From Companilactobacillus paralimentarius DSM 13238 = JCM 10415 (GTDB lineage Bacteria; Bacillota; Bacilli; Lactobacillales; Lactobacillaceae): a stretch of 64,000 bases of DNA. Positions 48,878 to 58,368 of this stretch are shown here, piece after piece; positions within the stretch are counted from its first letter, which is position 1; each line of letters opens with the position of its first letter. The notes under the pieces were generated by a model. The model was not told the origin of the DNA. It made no database searches and saw only the letters and a list, made by a program, of their open reading frames with translations. Location: NCBI RefSeq assembly GCF_001434985.1, contig NZ_AZES01000117.1, forward strand, positions 1 to 64,000, read 5' to 3'. The position numbers and the translations under genes are program-made.

Positions 48878-49294
48878 ATGACAGTCGAAGTAGGAACTAA
48901 AACAGAAGGTAAAGTTACTGGAATTACAAACTTTGGGGCGTTCGTTGACCTTGGAGAAGGACAAAGCGGAATGGTACATATCAGTGAAGTTGCTGATGGT
49001 TACGTTAAAGATATTCACGATGTTTTGAGTGTCGGTGATACCGTAAGGGTTTTAGTTCTTAATGAAAAAGATCATAAGATTGCACTTTCAATCAAACAGG
49101 CTTCTGACAAGCCTAAGGCAAAGTATCATGCACATCATTCTCATGAACGTAATGAACATAAATCACGTCCACATAAACCTGAAAGTTTTGATGATATGAT
49201 GTCAGGCTTTATGAAGGAAAGTGAAGAACGTTTAAGTACTATTAAAAAGAACACAGAAGGAAAACGTGGTGGTCGTGGGGGCCGCCGCAGCTAA
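48878..49294 (+). CDS. S1-domain RNA-binding protein (YabR-like)
   Basis: A 138-residue protein with an N-terminal S1 domain (about residues 1-70, GTKTEGKVTGITNFGAFVDLGEGQSGMVHISEVADGYV) and a basic His/Lys/Arg-rich tail ending GKRGGRGGRRS. It should bind RNA; the role of YabR-like proteins is unsettled. The ribosome-binding site AAAGGA is about 15 bases from ATG 48878, unusually far. The divIC-yabR-tilS order is the standard Firmicute one. Confidence 0.88.
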   Translation: MTVEVGTKTEGKVTGITNFGAFVDLGEGQSGMVHISEVADGYVKDIHDVLSVGDTVRVLVLNEKDHKIALSIKQASDKPKAKYHAHHSHERNEHKSRPHKPESFDDMMSGFMKESEERLSTIKKNTEGKRGGRGGRRS

Positions 49295-49352
49295 TAAATA
49301 TTAGGTTGAGACATTGTCTCAACCTTTTTAGTTTCAGGGATTTGGAGAAAAA

Positions 49353-50672
49353 ATGGAGTTAGATAATAGAATAATAAATACTGTTAAGAGTGTTTTGAAG
49401 AAGTACCACACTAAAAGAATTTTAGTAGCTGTTTCTGGTGGTGTTGACTCAATGGTTCTGTTGAATGTGATTGGTGAGATTCTACCTAAGGAATCTTTTG
49501 GTGTTGTTAATGTTGATCATGATCTACGTCCGGAAAGTGCTAAAGAAGTTGAATTTGTTCAAAATTTTTGTGTAGATAACGGATATCAATTTTTTACGAC
49601 TAAATGGTTGAATAAGCCACAAGACGATATTGGAATGGAAGCAGCTGCTCGGTCTTTTAGATACGACTTTTTCAAAAAAATTATGCAGGATAATGATTTT
49701 GATACGTTACTGACAGCACACCATGCCAACGATTTGGCTGAAAATATTTTAATGAAATTGATCCGTTCAGGTAATGCCTACGAAGTTGTTAGTTTGAAGG
49801 AACAACGTCCGTTTGCCGGTGGTCAAATTGTGCGACCATTATTAAAATTTGCTAAATCAGATATCACAGTTTTTGCGGATATCCATGATATTCATCATGT
49901 TCAAGACGAAACTAATTTTGATAATATAACTATGCGTAATCGTTTGCGTAATAATATTTTTCCAAAGTTACAAAAGGAGAACGGTCAATTACTTGCACAT
50001 TTTGCTTTCTTTGAACAACAAATTATGGCATTGCTGGATTTAGCTCAAAGGGAGTTCGCTCGAATTGAAGATTCAATGAAGTTAGTGAGGACACCTGAAA
50101 AAATAACGGGGTTGATAGAACCGGTCAAAATTTTAAATTCGGAACAACAGACACTGTTTTGGGGTAGTTTTTTTACCAAAAATAGTTTGGGCATTTCAAT
50201 TAGTAATCGTCAAATTGAACAGATCATTGAAATTATTTTGGGTGATCATGCCAATGCTTCAATTGATTTGGCAGATTCATGGCGGTTTATTAAAAGCTAT
50301 GATCATTTCTTGATCCAACGAGTACAAGATCAGAATTTACAAGTAGCTTCTATTGAGATAGGTCAAACTCAGGTAATTAATCATAGAAAATTCAGCCTTT
50401 TAGAAAACGAGCAAGATTTTACACTAACCGTGGAGAATACTCCGCATGAAATAAGCTTACGGACTCGCAGAGATGGCGATAAATTACTCTTGTCAAATGG
50501 TCAACATCAAAAGTTGAGTAAGAGATTTATAAATGAAAAGATACCTGAATATGAACGTGATAATTATTTAATTTTATTATTTGATAATCAGATAGTATGG
50601 GTTGAAAAAATTTATAATATGAGTGATTATTTAAAAAAAGGCAATAAGCATTACAAAATAAAACTTGATTGA
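49353..50672 (+). CDS. tilS: tRNA(Ile)-lysidine synthase
   Basis: TilS converts C34 of tRNA-Ile(CAU) to lysidine, so it reads AUA rather than AUG; the enzyme is essential. The 439-residue protein has the N-terminal PP-loop SGGVDSMVLL (near residue 29) and the conserved AHHANDLAEN, followed by the helical linker and a C-terminal TilS domain (about 360-439, ISLRTRRDGDKLLLSNGQ). TTTGGAG precedes ATG 49353. It is followed ten bases later by hpt, as in Bacillus and lactobacilli. Confidence 0.95.
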   Translation: MELDNRIINTVKSVLKKYHTKRILVAVSGGVDSMVLLNVIGEILPKESFGVVNVDHDLRPESAKEVEFVQNFCVDNGYQFFTTKWLNKPQDDIGMEAAARSFRYDFFKKIMQDNDFDTLLTAHHANDLAENILMKLIRSGNAYEVVSLKEQRPFAGGQIVRPLLKFAKSDITVFADIHDIHHVQDETNFDNITMRNRLRNNIFPKLQKENGQLLAHFAFFEQQIMALLDLAQREFARIEDSMKLVRTPEKITGLIEPVKILNSEQQTLFWGSFFTKNSLGISISNRQIEQIIEIILGDHANASIDLADSWRFIKSYDHFLIQRVQDQNLQVASIEIGQTQVINHRKFSLLENEQDFTLTVENTPHEISLRTRRDGDKLLLSNGQHQKLSKRFINEKIPEYERDNYLILLFDNQIVWVEKIYNMSDYLKKGNKHYKIKLD

Positions 50673-50681
50673 GGTAAAAAC

Positions 50682-51227
50682 ATGAATTCAGATATTAAAG
50701 AGGTATTAGTCTCGGAAGAAGAGATTAATGAAACTATTCAACGTTTGGGTAAACAGTTAACGAAAGAATATCAAGGAAAGAATCCTTTGTTTGTTTGTAT
50801 TTTACGTGGAGCCGCTATGTTCATGATGGACCTCGTTAAGAGTTTAGATTTTAAAATGGAATACGACTTTATGGATGTTTCTAGTTATGGTGGTGAAAAT
50901 ACCGTTACAACTGGGGATGTTCGTATCATTAAAGATTTAGATACATCTGTACGTGATCGCGATGTGGTAATAGTTGAGGATATTATCGATACTGGATACA
51001 CATTAGATCGTTTAGTAGAACTATTTGAATCACGTCATGCTAAATCAATTAAATTGGTTTCATTCTTGGATAAACCGGCTCGTAGAATCAAGCATGTTAA
51101 GGTTGATTATATCGGAGTAGAGATTCCTGATGAGTTTGTAGTTGGTTATGGAATGGATTATGATGAACATTATCGTAATTTACCTTATGTTGGTGTATTA
51201 AAACCAGAGGTATATAGTACAAAATAA
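50682..51227 (+). CDS. hpt: Hypoxanthine(-guanine) phosphoribosyltransferase
   Basis: Hpt salvages hypoxanthine and guanine with PRPP to IMP and GMP. The 181-residue protein contains [17 protein letters not shown], the PRPP motif [17 protein letters not shown] (near residue 98), and the C-terminal [18 protein letters not shown] that contacts the base. GAGGT precedes ATG 50682. The tilS-hpt-ftsH order is conserved in Firmicutes; TilS and Hpt can even interact to regulate ftsH in Bacillus. ftsH follows after an 83-base gap containing a possible promoter. Confidence 0.96.
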   Translation: MNSDIKEVLVSEEEINETIQRLGKQLTKEYQGKNPLFVCILRGAAMFMMDLVKSLDFKMEYDFMDVSSYGGENTVTTGDVRIIKDLDTSVRDRDVVIVEDIIDTGYTLDRLVELFESRHAKSIKLVSFLDKPARRIKHVKVDYIGVEIPDEFVVGYGMDYDEHYRNLPYVGVLKPEVYSTK

Positions 51228-51250
51228 TTAAGATAGAGTTACAATTATTA

Positions 51251-51285
51251 TTGTGTTACTGTTCACCAATGTTACAATATGTAAC
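51251..51285 (+). promoter_or_regulatory. Possible ftsH promoter with palindrome
   Basis: TTGTGT (51251-51256), a 16-base spacer and TACAAT (51273-51278). The -10 lies within a palindrome, GTTACA-ATA-TGTAAC (51271-51285), which could be an operator. Confidence 0.4.
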
Positions 51286-51310
51286 GTCTAAGTAATTTAG
51301 GAGGAAATGT

Positions 51311-53530
51311 ATGAAAAATAATCGAAATAGGTTAATCAATAATAGCCTGTTTTACATCTTGCTCTTTGTTGTTTTGGTTCTGGCAGCAAGTTGGTTTGCT
51401 GGTGGTCAATCCTCAGATCAATCTAAAACACTAAGCCAAGACCAATTCATCACACAATTGAAGCAAGGCAAAGTGAAGAGTTTCAAACTAGAGCCTATCG
51501 GAGGAGCTTATCAAGTAACTGGTGAATACAAGAAAGCTCAAAAGGCTAATACAACACGTTCCGTGTCACTATTCAGTCGTGCTCAATCTAGTGGTTCTAG
51601 TGAAGTAACTTCATTTAGTTCAACTGTTTTGCCTAACAATGATACGTTAAAGAGAATTAATAACGCCGCTATGGCGAAGGGAGTTAAGACTACTGCTGCT
51701 CCTAAGTCACAATCCGGTCAATGGATCTCCTTGATATTGACGGTCGTTGTTCCATTTGCATTGTTCTTCTTTGTAATCTTTGCAATGATGGGTCGTGGAG
51801 GCCAAGGTGGTGGCGCAAACCGTGTCATGAACTTTGGTAAATCCAAGGTCAAACCAGAGGATCCTAAGAAAAATAAAGTTAGATTCTCTGACGTTGCTGG
51901 TGCTGAAGAAGAAAAACAAGAACTTGTTGAAGTTGTTGAATTCTTAAAAGATCCAAGGAAGTTTGTTTCTTTGGGTGCCAGAATACCGGCAGGTGTTTTG
52001 CTAGAGGGTCCTCCCGGGACTGGTAAAACTTTACTAGCTAAGGCTGTTGCTGGTGAAGCTAAAGTTCCTTTCTATTCAATTTCTGGTTCAGATTTCGTTG
52101 AAATGTTTGTTGGTGTCGGTGCTTCACGTGTTCGTGATTTGTTCGAGAATGCTAAAAAAGATGCCCCATCAATTATCTTTATTGATGAAATTGATGCCGT
52201 TGGTCGTCAACGTGGTTCAGGTACCGGTGGCGGTAACGACGAACGTGAACAAACACTTAATCAATTATTGATTGAGATGGATGGATTTACTGGTAATGAA
52301 GGTGTTATCGTTATGGCCGCTACTAACCGTTCCGATGTCCTTGATCCAGCGTTGTTACGTCCCGGTCGTTTTGACCGTAAGATTTTGGTTGGTCGCCCTG
52401 ATGTTAAGGGTCGTGAGGCCATTCTTAAAGTTCATGCTAGAAATAAACCATTTACAGATGATGTTGATTTGAAAGCTATTGCACAACAAACACCAGGTTT
52501 TGCTGGTGCTGATCTAGAAAACTTACTTAACGAAGCTGCCTTAGTTGCTGCTCGTCGTGGCAAGCAAAAGATTGATCCAAGTGATCTTGATGAAGCTGAA
52601 GATCGTGTTATTGCTGGTCCAGCTAAGAGAAATCATGTTGTTCCTGAACAAGAACGTCACACTGTGGCCTACCATGAAGCAGGACATGCTTTGATTGGTT
52701 TGGTTTTGAGTGATTCTCGTGTTGTTAGAAAGGTTACTATCGTTCCTCGTGGACGTGCCGGCGGTTACGCTATCATGTTACCTAAGGATGATCAAAACCT
52801 TGCTACTAAGAAGGAATTAAACGAACAAATTACTGGTTTACTTGGTGGACGTACTGCCGAAGAAATCATTGTCGGTCAACCTTCATCAGGTGCTTCAAAT
52901 GACTTTGAACAAGCAACACAAATTGCTCGTACAATGGTTACTGAATACGGTATGACAGATCGTTTAGGTACGGTTCAACTTGAAAAGAATGGTCAACCAT
53001 TTAGTGGTGGTAATTATCGTCAATTACCTTCTTATTCAGAAGATACTGCTAAAGCAATTGATCAAGAAGTTAAACGTATTATTGATGAAGATCACGAACG
53101 TGCTAGAGAAATTCTTGAAACACATCGTGAACAACATAAGATTATTGCCGAAGCTCTATTGAAGTATGAAACACTTGATGAAAAGGAAATCTTGAGCTTG
53201 TATAACACAGGTAAAATGCCTGCTAATGATGCTAACCAAGAATTCCCAAGTGAAAGTGCTGCTACCTTTGAAGAATCAAAGAAGGCTGTTGAAGCTAAGG
53301 ATGCTGAAAAGCAAAAAACTGAGGGTTCAACTACTGAAACAGATAAGTCAGATGACAATATTGATGAAGCTGTTTATCCTTCAGAAAAAGACGAAACTAA
53401 GTCAGATGATACGAATAATTCTACTGGAACTACACCATCATCTACTGAAACTAAGTCTGATAATGATAATGATTCAACAGATTCTACTGCCAATAGTGAC
53501 AAAGATAATAACAATAATGATAATCAATAA
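51311..53530 (+). CDS. ftsH: ATP-dependent zinc metalloprotease FtsH
   Basis: FtsH degrades membrane and regulatory proteins. The 739-residue protein has two membrane helices (about 10-30 and 138-160) flanking an external domain, then an AAA ATPase with GPPGTGKT (near 240), [11 protein letters not shown] and RPGRFDR, and the protease site HEAGH at 455-459. The C-terminal 90 residues are a low-complexity acidic tail rich in Asp, Ser, Thr and Asn, longer than in Bacillus FtsH (637 residues in total). AGGAGG precedes ATG 51311. A terminator follows. Confidence 0.97.
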   Translation: MKNNRNRLINNSLFYILLFVVLVLAASWFAGGQSSDQSKTLSQDQFITQLKQGKVKSFKLEPIGGAYQVTGEYKKAQKANTTRSVSLFSRAQSSGSSEVTSFSSTVLPNNDTLKRINNAAMAKGVKTTAAPKSQSGQWISLILTVVVPFALFFFVIFAMMGRGGQGGGANRVMNFGKSKVKPEDPKKNKVRFSDVAGAEEEKQELVEVVEFLKDPRKFVSLGARIPAGVLLEGPPGTGKTLLAKAVAGEAKVPFYSISGSDFVEMFVGVGASRVRDLFENAKKDAPSIIFIDEIDAVGRQRGSGTGGGNDEREQTLNQLLIEMDGFTGNEGVIVMAATNRSDVLDPALLRPGRFDRKILVGRPDVKGREAILKVHARNKPFTDDVDLKAIAQQTPGFAGADLENLLNEAALVAARRGKQKIDPSDLDEAEDRVIAGPAKRNHVVPEQERHTVAYHEAGHALIGLVLSDSRVVRKVTIVPRGRAGGYAIMLPKDDQNLATKKELNEQITGLLGGRTAEEIIVGQPSSGASNDFEQATQIARTMVTEYGMTDRLGTVQLEKNGQPFSGGNYRQLPSYSEDTAKAIDQEVKRIIDEDHERAREILETHREQHKIIAEALLKYETLDEKEILSLYNTGKMPANDANQEFPSESAATFEESKKAVEAKDAEKQKTEGSTTETDKSDDNIDEAVYPSEKDETKSDDTNNSTGTTPSSTETKSDNDNDSTDSTANSDKDNNNNDNQ

Positions 53531-53560
53531 AAAAGAGCGACTCGTATGAGTCGCTTTTTT
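53528..53560 (+). terminator. Terminator of ftsH
   Basis: AGCGACTC GTA TGAGTCGCT stem flanked by A and T runs, beginning within the ftsH stop codon. Confidence 0.9.
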
Positions 53561-53574
53561 GAACGGAGAAAATT

Positions 53575-54456
53575 ATGACTGATACTTTAACTAAATCAGT
53601 TTCTAAAGACGGAAAGTTTAGGGTTTATGTTGTTAACGCCACCCAAACTATTCAGGAAGCACAAAAAAGACATGACACTTGGAGAAATTCCAGTGCTGCA
53701 TTGGGTAGAACAATGATTGGTTCTATTTTAGTCGCTACTTCAACTCTTAAAGAAGATGAAGTTCTAACAACTAGAATTCAAGGCGGTGGCCCAGTTGGAG
53801 CTATTGTGGTTGATGCTGATGCTCAGGGAAATACCAAAGGTTATATTACTAATCCACACGTAAGTCTAAAGGCTCGTGAAGATGGTCATATTGATGTTCA
53901 AGCTGCAGTCGGTAATAAAGGAACTTTGAGTATTACCAAAGATCTACATATGAAGAAGCCATTCACTGGTGAAGTGCCATTGGTTTCTGGTGAAATCGGT
54001 ATGGATTTTGCTTATTATATGGCTAAATCAGAACAAATTCCTTCAGCTATTGGTGTTTCAGTATTTGTGGAACCCAATGAAAAAGTTGGTGCTGCAGGTG
54101 GTTTCTTAGTTCAAACTCTGCCAGGAGCTACTGACACAGATATTTCTAAAATTGAAGCAAATTTGAAGGTTGTTCCTAATTTATCAACTTTGCTCAATGA
54201 AGGCCTAAGTAATAATGAAATCTTAGATAAAATTATGAATGGTGTTGAGATGAAGGTCTTGGATGAAATGCCTGTTCAATTCCAATGTGACTGTTCTAAA
54301 GAACGTTTCTCTAAATCACTAGCTACTTTATCTACTGCCAATCTACAAGCTATGGTTGATGAAGATCACGGTGCTGAGGCAGTCTGCAAATTCTGCGGTA
54401 ATAAGTATCAATTTAGCGAAGCCGAATTGAAGAAAATTATTGCGACTAAAGATTAA
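53575..54456 (+). CDS. hslO: Redox-regulated chaperone Hsp33
   Basis: Hsp33 is a holdase chaperone switched on by oxidation of its zinc-binding cysteines. The 293-residue protein has the N-terminal core with RIQGGGPVGAIVVDADAQG and the four cysteines in the C-terminal switch, CDCSKERF (near 239-241) and CKFCGNKY (near 271-274). GGAG lies upstream of ATG 53575. It stands between ftsH and dusB as in most lactobacilli and Bacillus. All redox residues are present, so it should be functional. Confidence 0.96.
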   Translation: MTDTLTKSVSKDGKFRVYVVNATQTIQEAQKRHDTWRNSSAALGRTMIGSILVATSTLKEDEVLTTRIQGGGPVGAIVVDADAQGNTKGYITNPHVSLKAREDGHIDVQAAVGNKGTLSITKDLHMKKPFTGEVPLVSGEIGMDFAYYMAKSEQIPSAIGVSVFVEPNEKVGAAGGFLVQTLPGATDTDISKIEANLKVVPNLSTLLNEGLSNNEILDKIMNGVEMKVLDEMPVQFQCDCSKERFSKSLATLSTANLQAMVDEDHGAEAVCKFCGNKYQFSEAELKKIIATKD

Positions 54457-54526
54457 TCATGTTTGCCATATGAATAGAAAATTTGTTATTATTGCAAGTT
54501 GTAGTTAATAATTTGAGGTAAAAAGT

Positions 54527-55531
54527 ATGGAATGGAAAATAGGCAATGTAACGATTCCTAACCAAATTGTGGTTGCTCCAATGGCTGGAATAACCAATTC
54601 AGCTTTTCGAGTTACAGCAAGGGAATTTGGAGCCGGTCTAACTGTTTGTGAAATGATCAGTGATCAAGGCATTAAATATCGAAATGAAAAGACACTGGGT
54701 ATGATGTTCGTTGATCCTAAAGAACATCCTGTCAGTATTCAGATTTTCGGTGGTAGTGTTGATTCATTAGTTCAAGCAGCTAAATTTGTTGACGATAATA
54801 CTAGTGCTGATATTATCGATATCAACATGGGGTGCCCAGTTAAAAAGGTTACCAAGACAGGTGCAGGTTCTTGTTGGTTAAGAGATCCAGATCATCTTTA
54901 TGAGGCTGTGAAGGCTGTTAGTTCAGCTATCAGTAAACCTCTAACGGTGAAGATGAGAACTGGTTGGGATGACGATCATATTTTAGCAGTTGAAAATGCT
55001 CTAGCAGCACAAGAGGGCGGAGCTTCCGCAATTGCTATGCATGGTCGTACAAAATCTCAGATGTACATGGGACATGCCAATTGGGATATCTTACATGAAG
55101 TGGCACAAAGTGTTTCCATTCCATTTATGGGTAATGGTGATATCAAGACTCCTCAAGATGCTAAGACAATGATCGAAGAAGTGGGTGCGGATGCTGCCAT
55201 GGTAGGTCGAGCCGTACTTGGTAATTTATGGAGATTAAATGCGATGAACCATTATCTAGAAACTGGAGAATTATTGCCAGAACCAAGCGTTCCAGAAAAA
55301 ATTAATATAGCTAAACTTCAACTCCAACGTCTGGTAGACTTAAAAGGTGAGCATGTTGGTGTTCCAGAATTTCGTCAACAGGCAGCATATTATCTAAAGG
55401 GGATTCCCCATGCAGTAAGAACACGTGCTAAAGTAGTGGAAGAAGATTCCATGCAGGAAGTGTTCGATACATTAGATCAATTTGTTGAAAGTTACGAGAA
55501 GAGAGAAGCGAGATCTTCAAGAATTTCGTAG
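54527..55531 (+). CDS. dusB: tRNA-dihydrouridine synthase DusB-like
   Basis: A 334-residue FMN enzyme that reduces uridines in tRNA to dihydrouridine. The TIM barrel begins VAPMAGITNSAFR; the catalytic cysteine is in NMGCPVKKVTKTGAGSCWL (near residue 103), and HGRTKSQMYMG and GNGDIKTPQDA bind FMN. A helical domain follows (about 250-334). GAGGT precedes ATG 54527. It is 15 bases upstream of lysS, the usual hslO-dusB-lysS order. The exact uridine modified is not readable. Confidence 0.93.
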   Translation: MEWKIGNVTIPNQIVVAPMAGITNSAFRVTAREFGAGLTVCEMISDQGIKYRNEKTLGMMFVDPKEHPVSIQIFGGSVDSLVQAAKFVDDNTSADIIDINMGCPVKKVTKTGAGSCWLRDPDHLYEAVKAVSSAISKPLTVKMRTGWDDDHILAVENALAAQEGGASAIAMHGRTKSQMYMGHANWDILHEVAQSVSIPFMGNGDIKTPQDAKTMIEEVGADAAMVGRAVLGNLWRLNAMNHYLETGELLPEPSVPEKINIAKLQLQRLVDLKGEHVGVPEFRQQAAYYLKGIPHAVRTRAKVVEEDSMQEVFDTLDQFVESYEKREARSSRIS

Positions 55532-55546
55532 ACAGGGGGAAAAATT

Positions 55547-57091
55547 TTGAGTAACGAAAATAAGAAAAAGCAACCAACGAAAGAAGAAATAAAAAAGAGT
55601 AGAGTCATGAATGATCAACTAAGGGTCAGACGTGAAAAACTACAAGAACTTTATGATGAAGGTGTTGATCCATTCGGTTCAAGATTTGAAAGAACTGCAT
55701 TGGCTCAAGAGATTCATGACAAGTATGGTGATGAAGATAAGGAAGTTCTTGAAGAACAGGACTTACCAGTTGTTATTGCCGGTCGTATGATGTCAAAACG
55801 TGGTAAAGGTAAAGTTGGTTTTGCTGATATCCGTGATAGAAGTGGCAGAATTCAAATTTATGTTCGTAAAGATGTCGTTGGTGAAGAGAACTACCATATC
55901 TTCAAACGTGCCGATATTGGTGATCATTTAGGTATTCATGGTGAAATCATGAAAACGGACATGGGTGAATTGACTGTTAAAGCTACTCACGTAACAATGT
56001 TATCTAAGTCATTACGTCCATTACCTGATAAGTTCCATGGTTTGACAAATGTTGAACAAATTTATCGTCAAAGATATTTGGATCTAATTGCTAACCAAGA
56101 TAGTTTTGAACGTTTCAAGAAACGCACTAAGATTATTTCAGCTGTTCGTGAATACTTAGATGGTGAAGGCTTCATGTCAGTTGAAACTCCTGTCCTAAAT
56201 ACACAAGCCGGTGGTGCTAGTGCTAGACCATTCATCACACATCACAATGCTTTGGATATGCAAATGTATCTCCGTATTGCTCTTGAATTGCCACTTAAGA
56301 GATTAATTGTTGGTGGCTTCGAACGAGTTTATGAAATCGGACGTGCTTTCCGTAATGAAGGTTTGGATACACAACACAACCCTGAATATACTTCACTAGA
56401 AACATATGCTGCATATTGGGATATGACAGATGTCATGAAAGAAGTCGAAGGACTCTTTAGACATGCTGCTCAAAAAGCTAATGGTACACAACAAGTTACT
56501 TATCAAGGTGAAGAAATCGATTTGAGCAAACCATTCAAGCGTATCAAGATGGTTGATGCAATCAAAGAACAAACAGGAATTGATTTCAGCCAAGATATGG
56601 ATCTTGAACAAGCTCGTAAATTAGCTGATGAAAAAGGTGTTAAGTACGAAGACTTCTGGGGCGTTGGTCATATCATTGCTGAATTCTTTGAAGAATTCGT
56701 TGAAGACACTTTAAAGGAACCTACATTCGTTTACGAATATCCTTTGGAAGTTTCACCACTTGCTAAGAAGAGCAAAGAAAATCCTAACTTCACAGACCGT
56801 TTCGAAGTTTACATCTTAGGTCATGAATTCGGTAATGCCTTTACTGAACTAAATGATCCTATTGATCAAAAAGAACGTTTTGAAGCACAAGCTGCCGAAC
56901 GTGAAAAGGGTAATGATGAAGCCGAACATATTGATAACGACTTCGTTGAAGCTATGGAATATGGTATGCCACCAACAGGTGGGCTAGGAATCGGTATCGA
57001 TAGACTAGTAATGTTGCTAACAGATGCACCATCAATTCGTGATGTTATCTTGTTCCCAACAATGAGACCAGAAGACAATAGCGAAGAATAG
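55547..57091 (+). CDS. lysS: Lysyl-tRNA synthetase (class II)
   Basis: LysS charges tRNA-Lys. The 514-residue protein has the N-terminal OB-fold anticodon-binding domain (about 65-170, [23 protein letters not shown]) and the class II catalytic core: motif 1 around [12 protein letters not shown], motif 2 [17 protein letters not shown], and motif 3 [16 protein letters not shown] near the C-terminus. TTG 55547 follows AGGGGGA. No T-box is seen, as expected for an operon internal gene. A terminator lies about 115 bases after the stop. Confidence 0.97.
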   Translation: MSNENKKKQPTKEEIKKSRVMNDQLRVRREKLQELYDEGVDPFGSRFERTALAQEIHDKYGDEDKEVLEEQDLPVVIAGRMMSKRGKGKVGFADIRDRSGRIQIYVRKDVVGEENYHIFKRADIGDHLGIHGEIMKTDMGELTVKATHVTMLSKSLRPLPDKFHGLTNVEQIYRQRYLDLIANQDSFERFKKRTKIISAVREYLDGEGFMSVETPVLNTQAGGASARPFITHHNALDMQMYLRIALELPLKRLIVGGFERVYEIGRAFRNEGLDTQHNPEYTSLETYAAYWDMTDVMKEVEGLFRHAAQKANGTQQVTYQGEEIDLSKPFKRIKMVDAIKEQTGIDFSQDMDLEQARKLADEKGVKYEDFWGVGHIIAEFFEEFVEDTLKEPTFVYEYPLEVSPLAKKSKENPNFTDRFEVYILGHEFGNAFTELNDPIDQKERFEAQAAEREKGNDEAEHIDNDFVEAMEYGMPPTGGLGIGIDRLVMLLTDAPSIRDVILFPTMRPEDNSEE

Positions 57092-57205
57092 AGAGCAAAG
57101 CAGGTCTGGGAATTTCTGAGAATTTGCCTAAGTATTGGAAGAAATTGGCCCGCGTAGCTCGGTTCTACTATTAAACATAGAAGAATTAGAATATCTATTA
57201 ATTAA

Positions 57206-57257
57206 AAATACCAGTGTAACAACTTCGAAAGGGGTTGCCACATTGGTATTTTTTATT
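57206..57257 (+). terminator. Terminator after lysS
   Basis: AATACCAGTGT with ACATTGGTATT outer stem and CAAC/GTTG inner pairs, followed by six T. Confidence 0.85.
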
Positions 57258-57568
57258 GATATTATTGTTTATAAAGAAACGACATATTTTGACATCTCCG
57301 ATATATAAAATAAACATAAGTAAGAAATATGTTTTAAAGAAGACGAGATTCTGCTACTTATTAAAATATTAGTTTCTAGTCGTCCACTGAATAAAAGGGA
57401 ACTATCTCATTTGACAGAAAAAAGTTGAATTTGAATATACCGATCATGAACGGCTGAAAAAAGCTGAAATTAAACACGGATATATTGGGTTATATCAAGG
57501 ATAAATTTTCAAACTGTCGCGTAATTAAACGATTTGATAAGCCTAATAATTTTTTTTAAAAGTTTTCG
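57258..57568. other. Non-coding spacer before the tRNA cluster
   Basis: About 310 bases without a credible gene. One stop-to-stop frame of about 30 codons (around 57416-57503) has no start codon or ribosome-binding site and may be a gene remnant. No repeat or RNA element was recognised. In related genomes rRNA operons can stand near here; none is present. Confidence 0.5.
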
Positions 57569-57598
57569 TTGACAATTTTTGTGGTCAATAGGTATAAT
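57569..57598 (+). promoter_or_regulatory. Promoter of the tRNA cluster
   Basis: Consensus TTGACA (57569-57574), an 18-base spacer and consensus TATAAT (57593-57598), 31 bases before tRNA-Val. This is a near-perfect sigma-A promoter, as expected for stable RNA genes. Confidence 0.88.
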
Positions 57599-57628
57599 AA
57601 TATAGTTGTTTCGAACGAGGAACACTAT

Positions 57629-57701
57629 GGAGGATTAGCTCAGCTGGGAGAGCATCTGCCTTACAAGCAGGAGGTCACAGGTTCGAACCCTGTATCCTCC
57701 A
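57629..57701 (+). tRNA. tRNA-Val (anticodon TAC)
   Basis: A 73-base cloverleaf with acceptor stem GGAGGAT/ATCCTCC, D arm AGCTCAGCTGGGAGAGCA, anticodon loop CTTACAA and T arm GGTTCGAACC. Discriminator A. CCA is not encoded, so it is added after transcription. Confidence 0.96.
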
Positions 57702-57738
57702 TTAAGCAAAGTGCTTAGTGGAAATCATTTAGTTTTTT

Positions 57739-57821
57739 GCGGGTGTGGCGGAATTGGCAGACGCGCTAGATTTAGGTTCTAGTGTCCAGTGGACATGAAG
57801 GTTCAAGTCCTTTCACCCGTA
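57739..57821 (+). tRNA. tRNA-Leu (anticodon TAG)
   Basis: An 83-base class II tRNA with a long variable arm (GTGTCCAGTGGACAT). Acceptor GCGGGTG/CACCCGT with a G-U at position 1-72, anticodon loop TTTAGGT, discriminator A. CCA is not encoded. Confidence 0.95.
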
Positions 57822-57885
57822 TTAATAATTGGCCTTGCAAAAGGATCGGTTATTGTGTATTATGTTAGATGTCGTTTGGCATAAT

Positions 57886-57958
57886 GCCGACTTAGCTCAG
57901 TTGGCAGAGCATCTGTCTTGTAAACAGGGGGTCGGAGGTTCGAATCCTCTAGTCGGCA
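57886..57958 (+). tRNA. tRNA-Thr (anticodon TGT)
   Basis: A 73-base cloverleaf with acceptor GCCGACT/AGTCGGC, anticodon loop CTTGTAA and T arm GGTTCGAATCC. Discriminator A. CCA is not encoded. Confidence 0.96.
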
Positions 57959-57968
57959 TAGTCATAAT

Positions 57969-58040
57969 GCGGAAGTAGTTCAGTGGTAGAACATCACCTT
58001 GCCATGGTGGGGGTCGCGGGTTCGAATCCCGTCTTCCGCT
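57969..58040 (+). tRNA. tRNA-Gly (anticodon GCC)
   Basis: A 72-base cloverleaf with acceptor GCGGAAG/CTTCCGC, anticodon loop TTGCCAT, T arm GGGTTCGAATCCC and discriminator T, usual for tRNA-Gly. CCA is not encoded. Confidence 0.96.
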
Positions 58041-58051
58041 TAGAGAGGTTT

Positions 58052-58125
58052 CGGGAAATAGCTCAGCTTGGTAGAGCGTCACGTTCGGGGCGTGAAGGCC
58101 GCAAGTTCGAATCTTGTTTTCCCGA
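58052..58125 (+). tRNA. tRNA-Pro (anticodon CGG)
   Basis: A 74-base cloverleaf with acceptor CGGGAAA/TTTCCCG, anticodon stem TCACG/CGTGA, loop TTCGGGG (anticodon CGG, reading CCG), discriminator A. It is the last gene of the cluster, followed by a terminator. In an AT-rich genome a TGG-anticodon tRNA-Pro should also exist elsewhere. Confidence 0.93.
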
Positions 58126-58140
58126 TTCCATGATAAGTTT

Positions 58141-58183
58141 AAAAGGGTAATTAATTCTGAAAATGAATTGATTACCTTTTTTC
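58141..58183 (+). terminator. Terminator of the tRNA cluster
   Basis: AAGGGTAATTAATTC pairs with GAATTGATTACCTTT, loop TGAAAAT, followed by TTTTTT. Confidence 0.88.
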
Positions 58184-58304
58184 GTTCTCTAAAGATTTTT
58201 TTGAAGTCAGGAATCAATTATAAATCTCGTGAATGTGTTAGGATTCTATTGGAGGCAAAATCTGAAGAATCATTAACTTTTTTATATTTTGCAAGATGAA
58301 ATAA

Positions 58305-58332
58305 TTGCTTTTTTTTGAAACATAATTATACT
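58305..58332 (+). promoter_or_regulatory. Possible promoter of clpC
   Basis: TTGCTT (58305-58310), a 16-base spacer and TATACT (58327-58332), about 37 bases before the start. No CtsR direct repeat was recognised around it. Confidence 0.4.
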
Positions 58333-58368
58333 TTCTAAACAGACACTTAAAAAGTAGAGGTAACATTA

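Noticed and set aside
57416-57503. Pseudogene call for the 30-codon frame near the tRNA cluster
   Set aside because: Too short, no start and no recognisable family, so only mentioned as a possible remnant.
57897-58217. Minus-strand 106-codon open frame over the tRNA genes
   Set aside because: It is the antisense of tRNA-Thr, -Gly and -Pro and encodes the well-known spurious tRNA-derived peptide containing RRDSNPRPPP; no ribosome-binding site.
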